A stretch of DNA of 64,000 nucleotides from Triticum aestivum. Taxonomy: Eukaryota; Streptophyta; Magnoliopsida; Poales; Poaceae. The notes below the pieces were generated by a model. It searched no databases. It was not told the origin of the DNA and worked only from the letters and a program-made list of their open reading frames with translations. Below, in pieces: positions 21,078-32,449 of this stretch. Each line of letters starts with the position of its first letter. Within the stretch, counting starts at the first letter, position 1. A program made the translations under genes and the position numbers. Where the stretch lies: the NCBI RefSeq assembly GCF_018294505.1, contig NC_057802.1, positions 313,896,209 to 313,960,208 on the forward strand, in the 5' to 3' direction.

Positions 21078-23148
21078 TTTTGGTGCACTGCACAAAACTC
21101 TTCTTAAAAGAAGTGACTTTTGTGCTGTTTAACTGGAATGTCAGAATGGAACAGTTGGTTCATTTTGGTGGAACTGCACAAAGGGAGATCTGTGTTCCAA
21201 TCCTCATCATCCATATTGGCGCCATAACCTTCCTTTAGGTAAGAATGATATTTAATGCATGTGTTCATCTCTATTTTCCGACTGCCATGAGAAAATAATG
21301 CTGTTTTTTACTAGTACACTTGTACTCCCTCACTGACAAAACCAATTCTGAATTAGAAGGCCAATCATGTACTTGGTTTCACCAACTGGTGAGGAGAAAG
21401 AGAAACAGAGCATGAAGAGGAAGAAGAAGAAGAATAAACAGTGCCAAGGCGATCTTGCTGAAGCCAGAGGCCTCAGTCGAGGCCATTCAAGGGCTCCGGC
21501 AACGACTACCTTACATGTGAGACGATCCTCCAGGGAGCCCTTCCACTTCTGCTGTCTCACTTAATTAATTAGGAGTACTTAAGTACCACTAATTTATTAC
21601 TGCCTAATTTTCCTGTTGGAGTTAAACAAATCTTTAGTAGGACCCTATGCTGAATCATGTACGTGTGTATGTTTGTCTATGGAGGTGAATCATGTGGTGG
21701 AGCAGGGAGGGAATATTATTAGTGTCATGACATAATAGTGCTATTGTTTTGCATGTCAATTTATTGCCATTGGTTCAATGAGGCAATGTTTTGCGTATTG
21801 TCCATCATGAATTTGATGCTACTGTTTGAGTAATATGCTAATGTCTTCCTATCCTTTCTCACTAAGCTAATGAAGGTTTCACCTTGTTCCTACTTGTGCA
21901 AACAGGGATCATGTTGTGCCAATCATACATTTTAGTGGAACTACACAAGACAATACAATGAACTGTATCCCAGCCAGTGCTTTAACTCTGCTGGAAGTTC
22001 TTGATAATCTTTCGATATAATCTCAGCACTGGTAAACAAGAGTGATTTCAACCATACATTTGAAGTGCACAAAAATATATACTATTGTGTGATTCCAGTG
22101 AGTGCTTTATCATCTCTTATGGGACTACATGAATAAGCTTTTTTTCTCAGGTTGGTACGGGCCTAAGGCCTTCATCCATATTAGTTTGCTGTCATCTCTA
22201 TTTGTATCGTGCTACTGTCATGAGAAACTCCTTTATCTTTGCACGTTAAAGTTTTGCAACCTATGATAAATGGCAATGCTTTGAGTGTTGAGTTGAGCTA
22301 ATTGGCACTGATTAAATAAACTAATACCTCTCTTTAAGCAAGACTACTATGTTGCTAACTTTACCCATTAAGATAATGAGGGTGCTTCTATTTGTTAGTG
22401 TATGTTTCATCAACTAGTCCCACTATTACAGTAATCTCACTCTCTCAATATATGTGCCAACAGGGATGCTCGATTTTGGTGGAACTGCACAAAAACTTTG
22501 GGTGCTTCATTGCCTCGACAGCTTCCGTCCTTTCCTGTCAGTCGCTAATCTCCGCTTGCTTTCTTCCTTTGCTGTCAGTCGCTTGGCTTATCTCGGCTTC
22601 CAGTCAAAGGAAATAGTAATTGATATGCTACCTCACACAGGTTGGTACTGGTCTTTATCCTGATTATTGTGCCTGTCATATGTATTGGTAATTTGGTATT
22701 GTGCTACTGTTTGCCGATTTCATAAAGGAGTAATTTGGAGCCTGAACTCGCAGGCAAATCATTACATCGGGTGATTTCAGTAGAACTGCACAAAATGATC
22801 AGATGGACAGGTACTTATGCTGCTGCTATGTACTCCAAAGTTCACTCAGACAAGCATCGATGTTGACAAGAAGTGCCTATATTCATTCGAGTATCAACCG
22901 GCGTCAACCAATTGTCAAACTCCAAGTATTAGGAGAGTGAACGCCAAAAATATTGCTTGGTGCATAGCCCAGAAAAACGCAGTCCAGTCTTTGGTCCCAA
23001 CTTGTGCCTTTTGGTTATCGGCACATATGGTAGCGAACTATATGGCATGGAGTCTAAAGATTCCAGACAAGTTGGTTGACGCGTATATTCATCTGGCACT
23101 TAATCAGTCTGCACGCCAAGGATGCTCCATTTCAGTTGAACTGCACAA
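21078..23148 (+). repeat. Six dispersed copies of a GGAACTGCACAAA motif
   Basis: Copies end at 21096 (variant TGCACTGCACAAA), 21182, 21948 (variant ACTACACAA), 22493, 22794 and 23148. The fullest form is TTTTGGTGGAACTGCACAAA. The copies at 22464 and 23119 share a longer block of ~70 bp (GGATGCTC...CTTTGGGTG...), about three quarters identical. A weak seventh (CATTTGAAGTGCACAAA) lies at ~22058. Confidence 0.75.
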
Positions 23149-23469
23149 AAAATTTGGGTGGTTCATTTTCTCAACCGCCTCCTTTCTCGTCTGCAATGTA
23201 GAATTTTGGCGAGATACAGGACCAAGATGAGCCAGTAAACTAGTTGGATGAAAGTAGTGGCCAAGTTGCTCAAACCTCCCTCGGCACGAGGCCACTATTT
23301 GAGGATAAACCTACAAGCAAAGTTCAGATTGTCTGTGCTGCCTCTTATGTACTCGAAAGTTTACTCGTACAAGAACTAATTTTAGCAAGAAGTACCTCCG
23401 ATTGAACACCATTTACCAGTCTGTACCCTAGGTAATTAAAGTTCGTCCATGGATCATATTGGCTGTGAT

Positions 23470-23640
23470 CTCAATCATTTGGATGCATAAACATACTGAA
23501 CATGTGTATATCTGAATCTTTTTGTGAATTATGTATGAATATTGTCGTGTGATCTATCAATCATTTGGATGCATAGATATGCTGAGCTTGTGTATATATG
23601 AATCTTTTGAGTTGTTGATAGTGAATGTTGGCTATGAATA
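23470..23640 (+). repeat. Tandem duplication of ~80 bp
   Basis: 'CAATCATTTGGATGCATA' followed by a CTGA..TTGTGTATAT-ATGAATCTTTT block occurs at ~23473 and again at ~23551. It lies in the presumed 3' part of the repeated-exon locus. Confidence 0.65.
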
Positions 23641-23750
23641 TGAACGTGTCCTGTGAACCTGAGTTTGATATGAATGTTTACCTTTTCTGTTGTATTTGTG
23701 TGTGAACTTGTTAGTATGCCTACTGTGGGGTATAAAACGCCGGTCTCTTA

Positions 23751-24338
23751 TAAAAGTAATGCTGTGTCCAATTTATGTTTTCCCTTCTAACCACATTATA
23801 TATAGTTATATTATTACTATTATCGTATATTTTATAGAGACTTATATATACATTATAAAAACATCCCACGTGTTATTAACTTATAAAAGTAAATGTTTAA
23901 CGGAAGTTGGCAAGGAAAATCCTGGTTGTTTTTGACTCACAGGCAAGGAAAATCCTGGTGATTGCGTACAAAAGCTTGCGAAGATTTGAAGGACCAATTT
24001 AATAATAACGCGCTCATTTTTATTTTGAGCAATAACTCGCTAATTTATTAATTATATATATATAAAATGTGCCTCTCCGGTTTATTCTTTGATATTAATT
24101 GCTCCTTCTAACATAACATTATATATATAACGAGCCCACCTAATACGTGTATTTCAAGGAAGTGAAAATGGGTTGGGATTTCTTAGAAAATATAAATGGG
24201 CCTCATTGACGCGAAATTATTTGTTCACCCAGCCCAGCAAATGGACTGTACATTCTAGAAAACATGGGTTAAATATATGCCACATTTTTGCAGGCTGACA
24301 TGTGGGCCAATAGGTCGAAGCCTACGTAGGGCGTTGTC
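23751..24338. other. AT-rich spacer
   Basis: Contains AT-dinucleotide stretches and a short direct repeat GGCAAGGAAAATCCTGGT (23911 and 23942). No gene is seen. The last ~60 bp begin to resemble the array that follows. Confidence 0.4.
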
Positions 24339-26818
24339 AACTTGGTCAACAAATGATTGTGTCATCCAATAGCCATTGGATTTATATCCAACGGCCGACA
24401 TGCACCTTCAATCTCTCGTCTTCTTCCTCCAGCATCGCCGGGACCGCCTGGTCCGGCCTTCGGCGGCTAGCGGCTCTGCTTAGCACGCATCGCTGCGAAG
24501 CGCTACCCCACCGCCGGCCAGGCTATCCCTCCACCCCTCGACACCTCCTGTTATTCTCCACAGACTACAGCCCCACGCCACAACAGAACCAGTTATAACC
24601 CTTCTCCTCCTCTCAATTTGTGACTCCACTGCCGCGTTCTCCCATCTCCGAGTCATTCCCGTCCGGGGCCTCGCCGTCGTCCACCGCCTCACTGCGTTCG
24701 GTGCGGCGTGGTCAACAAACGAGAGTCATCGGAAGAGGACTGTACGTGGAGAGCCTCATGGCTGGGACCCATGAGGTCCATGGTCGCACGCAAGGAAAGT
24801 TCCTCCTTATTAAGCTGAAAAAAATGTTTCACCTGACAGCTGGGACCGACCGGCTGTATCTTCGCACGGAAGGAAGTGCCTCCTTGTTTTGCGAAAAAAA
24901 TTATTCATCCCGTTGACAGCTGGGACCCGTCAGATTTGGTGACTGACTTGTGGGCCTACTAAGCGGACGTGTACACACGACTTTGTCAACTTAATCAACA
25001 AATGATTCTAGCAGCTGGACCGTTGGATGTTAATCCAACAACCGTGCTCCTTCTTCAACCTCTGTTCTTGCTCCTGTCTCCCGTAGGCGGCACCGCGGCT
25101 GTGCTGCCGCGCACCCGAACCAGTGAAGTTTCCCACTCCTCTCCATCTGCGACTCCACTGCCCCATATTCCCCATCTCCGGGTCGTTCTAGTCTGGGTGC
25201 GCTCGGCACGGTGTGGTCAACGTGGTCAACAACCGAGAGTCATTGGAAGATGACTGTACGTGAGAGGCTGACAGTGGGGACGCACCACGCCCATGGACGC
25301 ATGCATGCAACGGAACGCGGCGAGGTCAACGTGGTCAAGGAACGACTTCCATCGGAAGTATACTGTACATGGAGAGTCTCAGCTGGGTCCACGGCCACAG
25401 CAAGTAAGTGCCTCCTTATTACGCGGAAAATAATGATTCCTCCAACTGACCGCAGGGACCCACTGGATGGGCCACCGTATTTTGTGAAAAAAATGTTTGC
25501 CCCCTGACTGCTGGGACCCACCTGACGGGCCACCGTATTTCGCGAAAAAACATTCCCCCCGCTATCAGCTCGGACCCACCGGAAGTGCCTCCTTATTACG
25601 CACAAAAAAATGAATACTCCCCCAGCTAGCTGGGACCCACCTTGGTGGGAGGCTGACTTGTGGGCCTACTAAGTTGACGGGGACGAAGGGCTTTGTCAAC
25701 TTAGTCAGTATGAACGATTCTAGCTCCAGTGACCGTATGATGTCCATCCAACGACCGTAGTGCTTCTTCAACCTCTGGTCTTCTTACTCCAGCCGCCCAA
25801 AGCAGCACCGGTCGTGCCGCATGCTCCTGCCTCCCGTGGCCGGCTGTGCTGCCGCGGAGGCCTCACCGCCCCCTACTATTCCCACCGCTGGCCAGGCCCT
25901 GCGGCGACGGCAGCCTCACACCGCAGCCGAACCAGTGAACCCTCGTACTCCTCTCCGCGCGGGCTTCCCCTGCCGCGTCTTCCCCGGCTCCGCGTCGTCC
26001 CCTTCCTAGGCCTCGCCGTCGTCCACTGCCGTGGTGCTCTCCGCGCGGCATGGTGAACATGGTCAAGGAACGACTTCCATCGGAAGAGTACTGTACGTGG
26101 AGAGGCTGGGAGCTGGGTCCATGGCCACAGCCCAGTTTTTTTGTGATTTGCCAAGTAAGTCGCTTTCTCAGGTCTGTTGGGCTGCAAATCTTTCAAGACG
26201 AGGAGAGCTTTCATTCGGCTGGCCGAGAAAATGGCCCATCAGTAATGAGAAATGGGTTGTACATTTTTAAAACACATTAAACCGGCAATTAGTTTCAAAT
26301 ATTTTTTATTTCAAAATTTTAAATTACATTAATTTTTATGCGTGGAGAATTTGTTGGATTTTATATTGATATACATTTATTTTTAAAATCAGTTTGAATG
26401 TGAGTCGAAATTTCGGGATTATAAACAGTTCGGACCGCACCGAAATATGCAAAATTTCGTATATTTTTTTAACCGTGGCCACAATATGGGCTGTAATGCT
26501 AACAAAAAGAATATGGGCTCCAAAAAAACCTTAATAATTAGCAAATGGGCTGTAAATTATTAGAAATAATGGCAGATGGGCTGTATGCTGTTTTCCACAG
26601 ATTTGAGGCTTTCCTAAAATAAAAGGTTGACGCACAAGCAGTGACTGTTGGATGGCCATCCAATGGCCGTCGTGCTTCTTCAATCTCTGCTCTTCCTGCT
26701 CCAGCCGCTCAAACAAGCGCCGACGGGACTGCCTGCTCCATCCTACCCGCGGCCGGCTCTGCTGCCGCGCAGGCCTCACCGCCCCACCATGCTCCCATCG
26801 CTGGCCTAGCCATCCCTT
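24339..26818 (+). repeat. Array of four degenerate copies of an unclassified ~0.65-0.9 kb repeat
   Basis: Each copy opens with TTGTCAACTTNNTCAACAAATG or its derivative, then a CCAACGGCCG(T/A) block and a CTTCAACCTCT block: 24339, 24983, 25691 and 26624. Copies contain 'GGTCAACAAACGAGAGTCAT' or 'AGGAACGACTTCCATCGGAA', then GACTGTACGTGGAGAGGCTG, and several repeats of CAGCTGGGACCCAC followed by CGAAAAAAAT. Copy 3 also has an AT-rich tail (26270-26600) with repeated ATGGGCTGTAA. Copy 4 is cut by the Angela insertion. I cannot assign it to a transposon order; no ORF is present. Confidence 0.7.
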
Positions 26819-28527
26819 TGTTGGAAATATGCCTTAGAGGCAATAATAAAATGGTTATTATTATATTTCCTTGTTCATGATAATTGTCTATTGTTCATGC
26901 TATAATTGTGTTATCCAGAAATCATAATACATGTGTGAATACATAGACCACAACGTGTCCCTAGTAAGCCTCTAGTTGACTAGCTCGTTGATCAACAGAT
27001 AGTCATGGTTTCCTGACTATGGACATTGGATGTCATTGATAACGGGATCACATCATTAGGAGAATGATGTGATGGACAAGACCCAATCCTAAGCATAGCA
27101 CAAAGATCGTGTAGTTCGTTTGCTAGAGCTTTTCCAATGTCAAGTATCATTTCCTTAGACCATGAGATCGTGTAACTCCCGGATGCCGTAGGAGTGCTTT
27201 GGGTGTACCAAACGTCACAACGTAACTGGGTGACTATAAAGGTACACTACAGGTATCTCTGAAAGTGTCTGTTGGGTTGACACGGATCGAGACTGGGATT
27301 TGTCACTCCGTATGACGGAGAGGTATCTCTGGGCCCACTCGGTAATGCATCATCATAATGAGCTCAAAGTGACCAAGTGGTTGGTCACGGGATCATGCAT
27401 TATGGTACGAGTAAAGTGACTTGCCGGTAATGAGATTGAACGAGGTATTGGGATACCGACGATCGAATCTCGGGCAAGTAACGTACCGATTGACAAAGGG
27501 AATTGTATACGGGATTGATTGAATCCTCGACATCGTGGTTCATCCGATGAGATCATCGTGGAACATGTGGGAGCCAACATGGGTATCCAGATCCCGCTGT
27601 TGGTTATTGACCGGAGAGTCGTCTCGGTCATGTCTGCGTGTCTCCCGAACCCGTAGGGTCTACACACTTAAGGTTCGGTGACGCTAGGGTTGTAGAGATA
27701 TTAGTATGCGGTAACCCGAAAGTTGTTCGGAGTCCCGGATGAGATCTCGGACGTCACGAGGAGTTCCGGAATGGTCCGGAGGTGAATAATTATATATAGG
27801 AAGTCCAGTTTTGGCCACCGGGAAAGTTTCGGGGGTTACCGGTATTGTACCGGGACCACCGGAAGGGTCCCGGGGGTCCACCGGGTGGGGCCACCTATCC
27901 CGGAGGGCCCCATGGGCTGAAGTGGGAGGGGAACCAGCACCTGGTGGGCTGGTGCGCCCCCCTTGGGCCTCCCCCTGCGCCTAGGGTTGGAAACCCTAGG
28001 GGTGGGGGCGCCCCCCACTTGGCTTGGGGGGGAAGCCACCCCTTGGCCGCCGCCCCCCTGGAGATCAGATCTCCCAGGGCCGGCGCCCCCCAGGAGGCCT
28101 ATATATAGGAGGGGGAGGGAGGGCAGCTGCACCACAGCCCCTGGCGCCTCCCTCTCCCTCCCGTGACACATCTCCCTCCTCCCGCAGCGCTCGGCGAAGC
28201 CCTGTCGGAATCCCGCTACTTCCACCACCACGCCGTCGTGCTGCTGGATCTCCATCAACCTCTCCTTCCCCCTTGCTGGATCAAGAAGGAGGAGACGTCG
28301 CTACTCCGTACGTGTGTTGAACGCGGAGGTGTCGTCCGTTCGACGCTCGGTCATCGGTGATTTGGATCACGACGAGTACGACTCCATCAACCCCGTTCAC
28401 TTGAACGCTTCTGCTCGCGATCTACAAGGGTATGTAGATGCACTCATCTCTCTCATTGCTAGATGACTCCATAGATTGATCTTGGTGATGCGTAGAAAAT
28501 TTTAAATTTCTGCTACGATCTCCAACA
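26819..28527 (+). repeat. 5' LTR of the Angela-type element
   Basis: 1709 bp from TGTTGGAAATATGCC to ATCTCCAACA. The terminal TG/CA is correct. It is inserted in copy 4 of the array upstream. Confidence 0.93.
28100..28107 (+). promoter_or_regulatory. TATA box in the 5' LTR
   Basis: TATATATA in CCTATATATAGGAGG, preceded by a GC-rich segment and followed by a C-rich leader. This is the position expected for the U3/R promoter of this group. The corresponding site is missing from the truncated 3' LTR. Confidence 0.65.
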
Positions 28528-28528
28528 G

Positions 28529-28542
28529 TGGCATCATGAGCC
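28529..28542 (+). promoter_or_regulatory. Primer-binding site of the Angela-type element
   Basis: TGGCATCATGAGCC, one base after the LTR end. It resembles the initiator Met tRNA complement TGGTATCAGAGC with changes and is the form found in this group. Confidence 0.7.
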
Positions 28543-29819
28543 AGGCCTATGCGTAGTTTCTATGCACGAGTAGAACACAAACTTGTTGTGGGCGTAGATG
28601 TTGTCAATTTTCTTGCCACTACTAGTCTTATCTTGTTTCGGCGGCATTGTGGGATGAAGCGGCCCGGACCAACCTTACACGTACGCTTACGTGAGACAGG
28701 TTCCACCGACTGACATGCACTAGTTGCATAAGGTGGCTAGCGGGTGTCTGTCTCTCCCACTTTAGTCGGAACGGATTCGATGAAAAGGGTCCTTATGAAG
28801 GGTAAATAGAAATTGGCATATCACGTTGTGGTTTTACGTAGGTAAGAAACGTTCTTGCTAGAAACCTATAGAAGCCACGTAAAAACATGCAACAACAATT
28901 AGAGGACGTCTAACTTGTTTTTGCAGCATATGCCTTGTGATGTGATATGGCCAAAAGGATGTGATGAATGAGATATATGTGATGTATGAGATTGATCATG
29001 TTCTTGTAATAGGAATCACGACTTGCATGTCGATGAGTATGACAACCGGCAGGAGCCATAGGAGTTGTCTTTATTTTTTGTATGACCTGCGAGTCATTGA
29101 ATAACGCCATGTAAATTACTTTACTTTATTGCTAAACACGTTAGCCATAGAAGTAGAAGTAATCGTTGGCGTGACAACTTCATGAAGACACGATGATGGA
29201 GATCATGATGATGGAGATCATGGTGTCATGCCGGTGACGAAGATGATCATGGCGCCCCGAAGATGGAGATCAAAGGAGCAAAATGATATTGGCCATATCA
29301 TGTCACTATTTGATTGCATGTGATGTTTATCATGTTTTACATCTTATTTGCTTAGAACGACGGTAGCTTAAATAAGATGATCCCTCGCAATAATTTCAAG
29401 AAAGTGTTCCCCCTAACTGTGCACCGTTGCGAAGGTTCGTTGTTTCGAAGCACCACGTGATGATCGGGTGTGATAGATTCTAACGTTCGAATACAACGGG
29501 TGTAAGCCAGATTTACACACGCAATACACTTAGGTTGACTTGACGAGCCTAGCATGTACAGACATGGCCTCGGAACACGGAAGACCGAAAGGTCGAGCAT
29601 GAGTCGTATAGAAGATACGATCAACATGAAGATGTTCACCGATGTTGACTAGTCCGTCTCACGTGATGATCGGACACGGCCTAGTTGACTCGGATCATGT
29701 TTCACTTAGATGACTAGAGGGATGTCTATCTGAGTGGGAGTTCATTGAATAATTTGATTAGATGAACTTAATTATCATGAACTTAGTCTAAAATCTTTAC
29801 AATATGTCTTGTAGATCAA
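28543..29819 (+). other. Untranslated leader of the Angela-type element
   Basis: About 1.3 kb between PBS and gag without an ORF, as is usual for this group, where it carries packaging and dimerisation signals. A GATGGAGATCATGATGATGG-type duplication lies at ~29193-29230. Confidence 0.7.
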
Positions 29820-30626
29820 ATGGCCCACGTTGCCCTCAACTTCAACGCGTTCCTAGAGAAAACCAAGCTGAAAGATGATGGCAGCAACTATACGGACTGG
29901 GTCCGGAACCTGAGGATCATCCTCATAGCTGCCAAGAAAGATTATGTCCTAGAAGCACCGCTAGGTGAAGCACCCATCCCAGAGAACCAAGACGTTATGA
30001 ACGCTTGGCAGTCACGTGCTGATGATTACTCCCTCGTTCAGTGCGGCATGCTTTACAGCTTAGAACCGGGGCTCCAAAAGCGTTTTGAGCAACACGGAGC
30101 ATATGAGATGTTCGAAGAGCTGAAAATGGTTTTCCAAGCTCATGCCCGGGTCGAGAGATATGAAGTCTCCGACAAGTTCTTCAGTTGTAAGATGGAGGAA
30201 AACAGTTCTGTCAGTGAGCACATACTCAAAATGTCTGGGTTGCACAACCGCTTGACTCAGCTGGGAGTTAATCTCCCGGATGACGCGGTCATTGACAGAA
30301 TCCTTCAGTCGCTTCCACCAAGCTACAAGAGCTTTGTGATGAACTTCAATATGCAGGGGATGGAAAAGACCATTCCTGAGGTATATTCAATGCTGAAATC
30401 AGCGGAGGTGGAGATCAAAAAGGAACATCAAGTGTTGATGGTGAATAAAACCACTAAGTTCAAGAAGGGCAAGGGTAAGAAGAACTTCAAGAAGGACGGC
30501 AAGGGAGTTGCCGCGCCCGGTAAGCCAGTTGCGGGAAGAAGCCAAAGAATGGACCCAAGCCTGAGACTGAGTGCTTTTATTGCAAGGGAAGTGGTCACTG
30601 GAAGCGGAACTGCCCCAAATACTTAG
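29820..30626 (+). pseudogene. Angela-type gag, frameshifted before the zinc knuckle
   Basis: ATG at 29820. MAHVALNFNAFLEKTKLKDD with SNYTDWVRNLRIILIAAKKD opens the gag domain. FEELKMVFQAHARVERYEVS and HILKMSGLHNRLTQLGVNLP follow, and a Lys/Gly-rich stretch precedes the knuckle. A one-base deletion at about 30536 moves the zinc knuckle CFYCKGSGHWKRNC (30570-30611, C-x2-C-x4-H-x4-C) out of frame, so the encoded protein ends in an aberrant tail at 30626. The knuckle-containing frame is the one that continues into protease. Confidence 0.9.
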
Positions 30627-32449
30627 CGGACAAGAAGGCCGGCAACACCAAAGGTATATGTGATATACATGTAATTGATGTGTACCTTACCAGTACTCGT
30701 AGTAGCTCCTGGGTATTTGATACCGGTGCGGTTGCTCATATTTGTAACTCAAAACAGGAGCTGCGGAATAAGCGGAGACTGGCGAAGGACGAGGTGACGA
30801 TGCGCGTCGGGAATGGTTCCAAGGTCGATGTGATCGCCGTCGGCACGCTACCTCTACATTTACCTACGGGATTAGTTTTAAACCTCAATAATTGTTATTT
30901 AGTGCCAGCTTTGAGCATGAACATTGTATCAGGATCTCGTTTAATTCGAGATGGCTACTCATTTAAATCCGAGAATAATGGTTGTTCTATTTATATGAGA
31001 GATATGTTTTATGGTCATGCCCCGCTGGTCAATGGTTTATTCTTAATGAATCTCGAACGTGATGTTACACATATTCATAGTGTGAATACCAAAAGATGTA
31101 AAGTTGATAACGATAGTCCCACATACTTGTGGCACTGCCGCCTTGGTCACATTGGTGTCAAACGCATGAAGAAGCTCCATGCAGATGGACTTTTGGAGTC
31201 TCTTGATTACGAATCATTTGACACGTGCGAACCATGCCTCATGGGTAAGATGACCAAGACTCCGTTCTCCGGAACAATGGAGCGAGCAACCAACTTATTG
31301 GAAATCATACATACTGATGTGTGCGGTCCAATGAGTGTTGAGGCTCGCGGTGGCTATCGTTATGTTCTCACTCTCACTGATGACTTGAGTAGATATGGGT
31401 ATGTCTACCTAATGAAACACAAGTCTGAAACCTTTGAAAAGTTCAAGGAATTTCAGAGTGAGGTTGAGAATCAACGTGACAGGAAAATAAAGTTCTTACG
31501 ATCAGATCGTGGAGGAGAATATTTGAGTCACGAATTTGGCACACACTTAAGGACATGTGGAATAGTTTCACAACTCACGCCGCCTGGAACACCTCAGCGA
31601 AATGGTGTGTCCGAACGTCGTAATCGCACTCTATTGGATATGGTGCGATCTATGATGTCTCTTACCGATCTACCGCTCTCATTTTGGGGCTATGCTTTAG
31701 AGACTGCCGCATTCACTTTAAATAGGGCTCCGTCGAAATCCGTTGAGACGACACCGTATGAATTATGGTTTGGGAAGAAACCTAAGCTGTCGTTTCTAAA
31801 AGTTTGGGGATGCGATGCTTATGTCAAGAAACTTCAACCTGAAAAGCTCGAACCCAAGTCGGAAAAATGCGTCTTCATAGGATACCCTAAGGAAACCATT
31901 GGGTATACCTTCTACCTCAGATCCGAAGGCAAAATCTTTGTTGCCAAGAACAGGTCCTTTCTGGAGAAAGAGTTTCTCTCGAAAGAAGTGAGTGGGAGGA
32001 AAGTGGAACTTGATGAGGTGATAGTCACCCCTTCCGAACCGGAAAGTAGCGCAGCGCGGGAAGATGTTCCTGTGGTGCCTGCACCAACTGGGGAGGAAGT
32101 TAATGATGATGATCATGAAGCTTCAGATCAAGTTACTGCTGAACTTTGTAGGTCCACAAGGACACGTTCCGCACCAGAGTGGTACGGCAACCCTGTCATG
32201 GAAATCATGTTGTTAGACAACGGTGAACCTTCGAACTATGAAGAAGCAATGGCGGGCCCGGATTCCAACAAATGGCTTGAAGCCATGCAATCCGAGATAG
32301 GATCCATGTATGAAAACGAAGTATGGACGTTGACTGAGTTGCCCGATGATCGGCGAGCCATAGAAAATAAATGGATCTTTAAGAAGAAGACAGACGCGGA
32401 TGGTAACGTGACCATCTATAAGGCTCGACTTGTCGCTAAGGGTTATTGA
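30627..32449 (+). pseudogene. Angela-type protease, integrase and N-terminal RT, ended by a nonsense codon
   Basis: Protease active site VFDTGAVAHI at ~30713-30742. Integrase zinc motif WHCRLGHIGVKRM plus CEPCLMGKMTK. The integrase catalytic core shows IIHTDVCGPMS (Asp), LTLTDDLSRYGYVY (Asp), then RSDRGGEY and TPQRNGVSERRNRT (Glu). The RT entry WLEAMQSEIGSMYENEVWTL and NKWIFKKKTDADGNV follows. The frame stops with TGA at 32447-32449, where the family has an arginine codon, a C-to-T change at a CpG. All catalytic residues up to that point look intact. Confidence 0.92.

Larger units (their letters stand above)
19450..23750 (+). ncRNA. Putative multi-exon, apparently non-coding gene with duplicated exons
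   Basis: Splice-site reading suggests exons at 19450-19770 (donor CTTCAG/GTATAT), 21045-21238 (acceptor GCAAACAG, donor TTTAG/GTAAGA), 21906-22031 (acceptor GCAAACAG, donor CACTG/GTAAAC), 22464-22640 (acceptor GCCAACAG, donor CACAG/GTTGGT), 22754-22810 (acceptor CTCGCAG, donor GGACAG/GTACTT) and a long last exon from ~22830. Exons 2-4 all start GGAT right after a near-identical acceptor, so they are tandem duplicates. Six copies of a GGAACTGCACAAA-type motif lie in them. Every frame through the exons meets stops, so I call it non-coding, but a decayed coding gene is possible. The 3' end is approximate. Confidence 0.4.

Noticed and set aside
21367..21564. 65-codon Lys/Arg-rich plus frame (MYLVSPTGEEKEKQ...)
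   Set aside because: Lies in a putative intron, with no splice sites that join it to neighbours and no family; kept as unsupported.
30060..30245. Minus-strand frame within Angela gag
   Set aside because: Shadow of the plus-strand gag.
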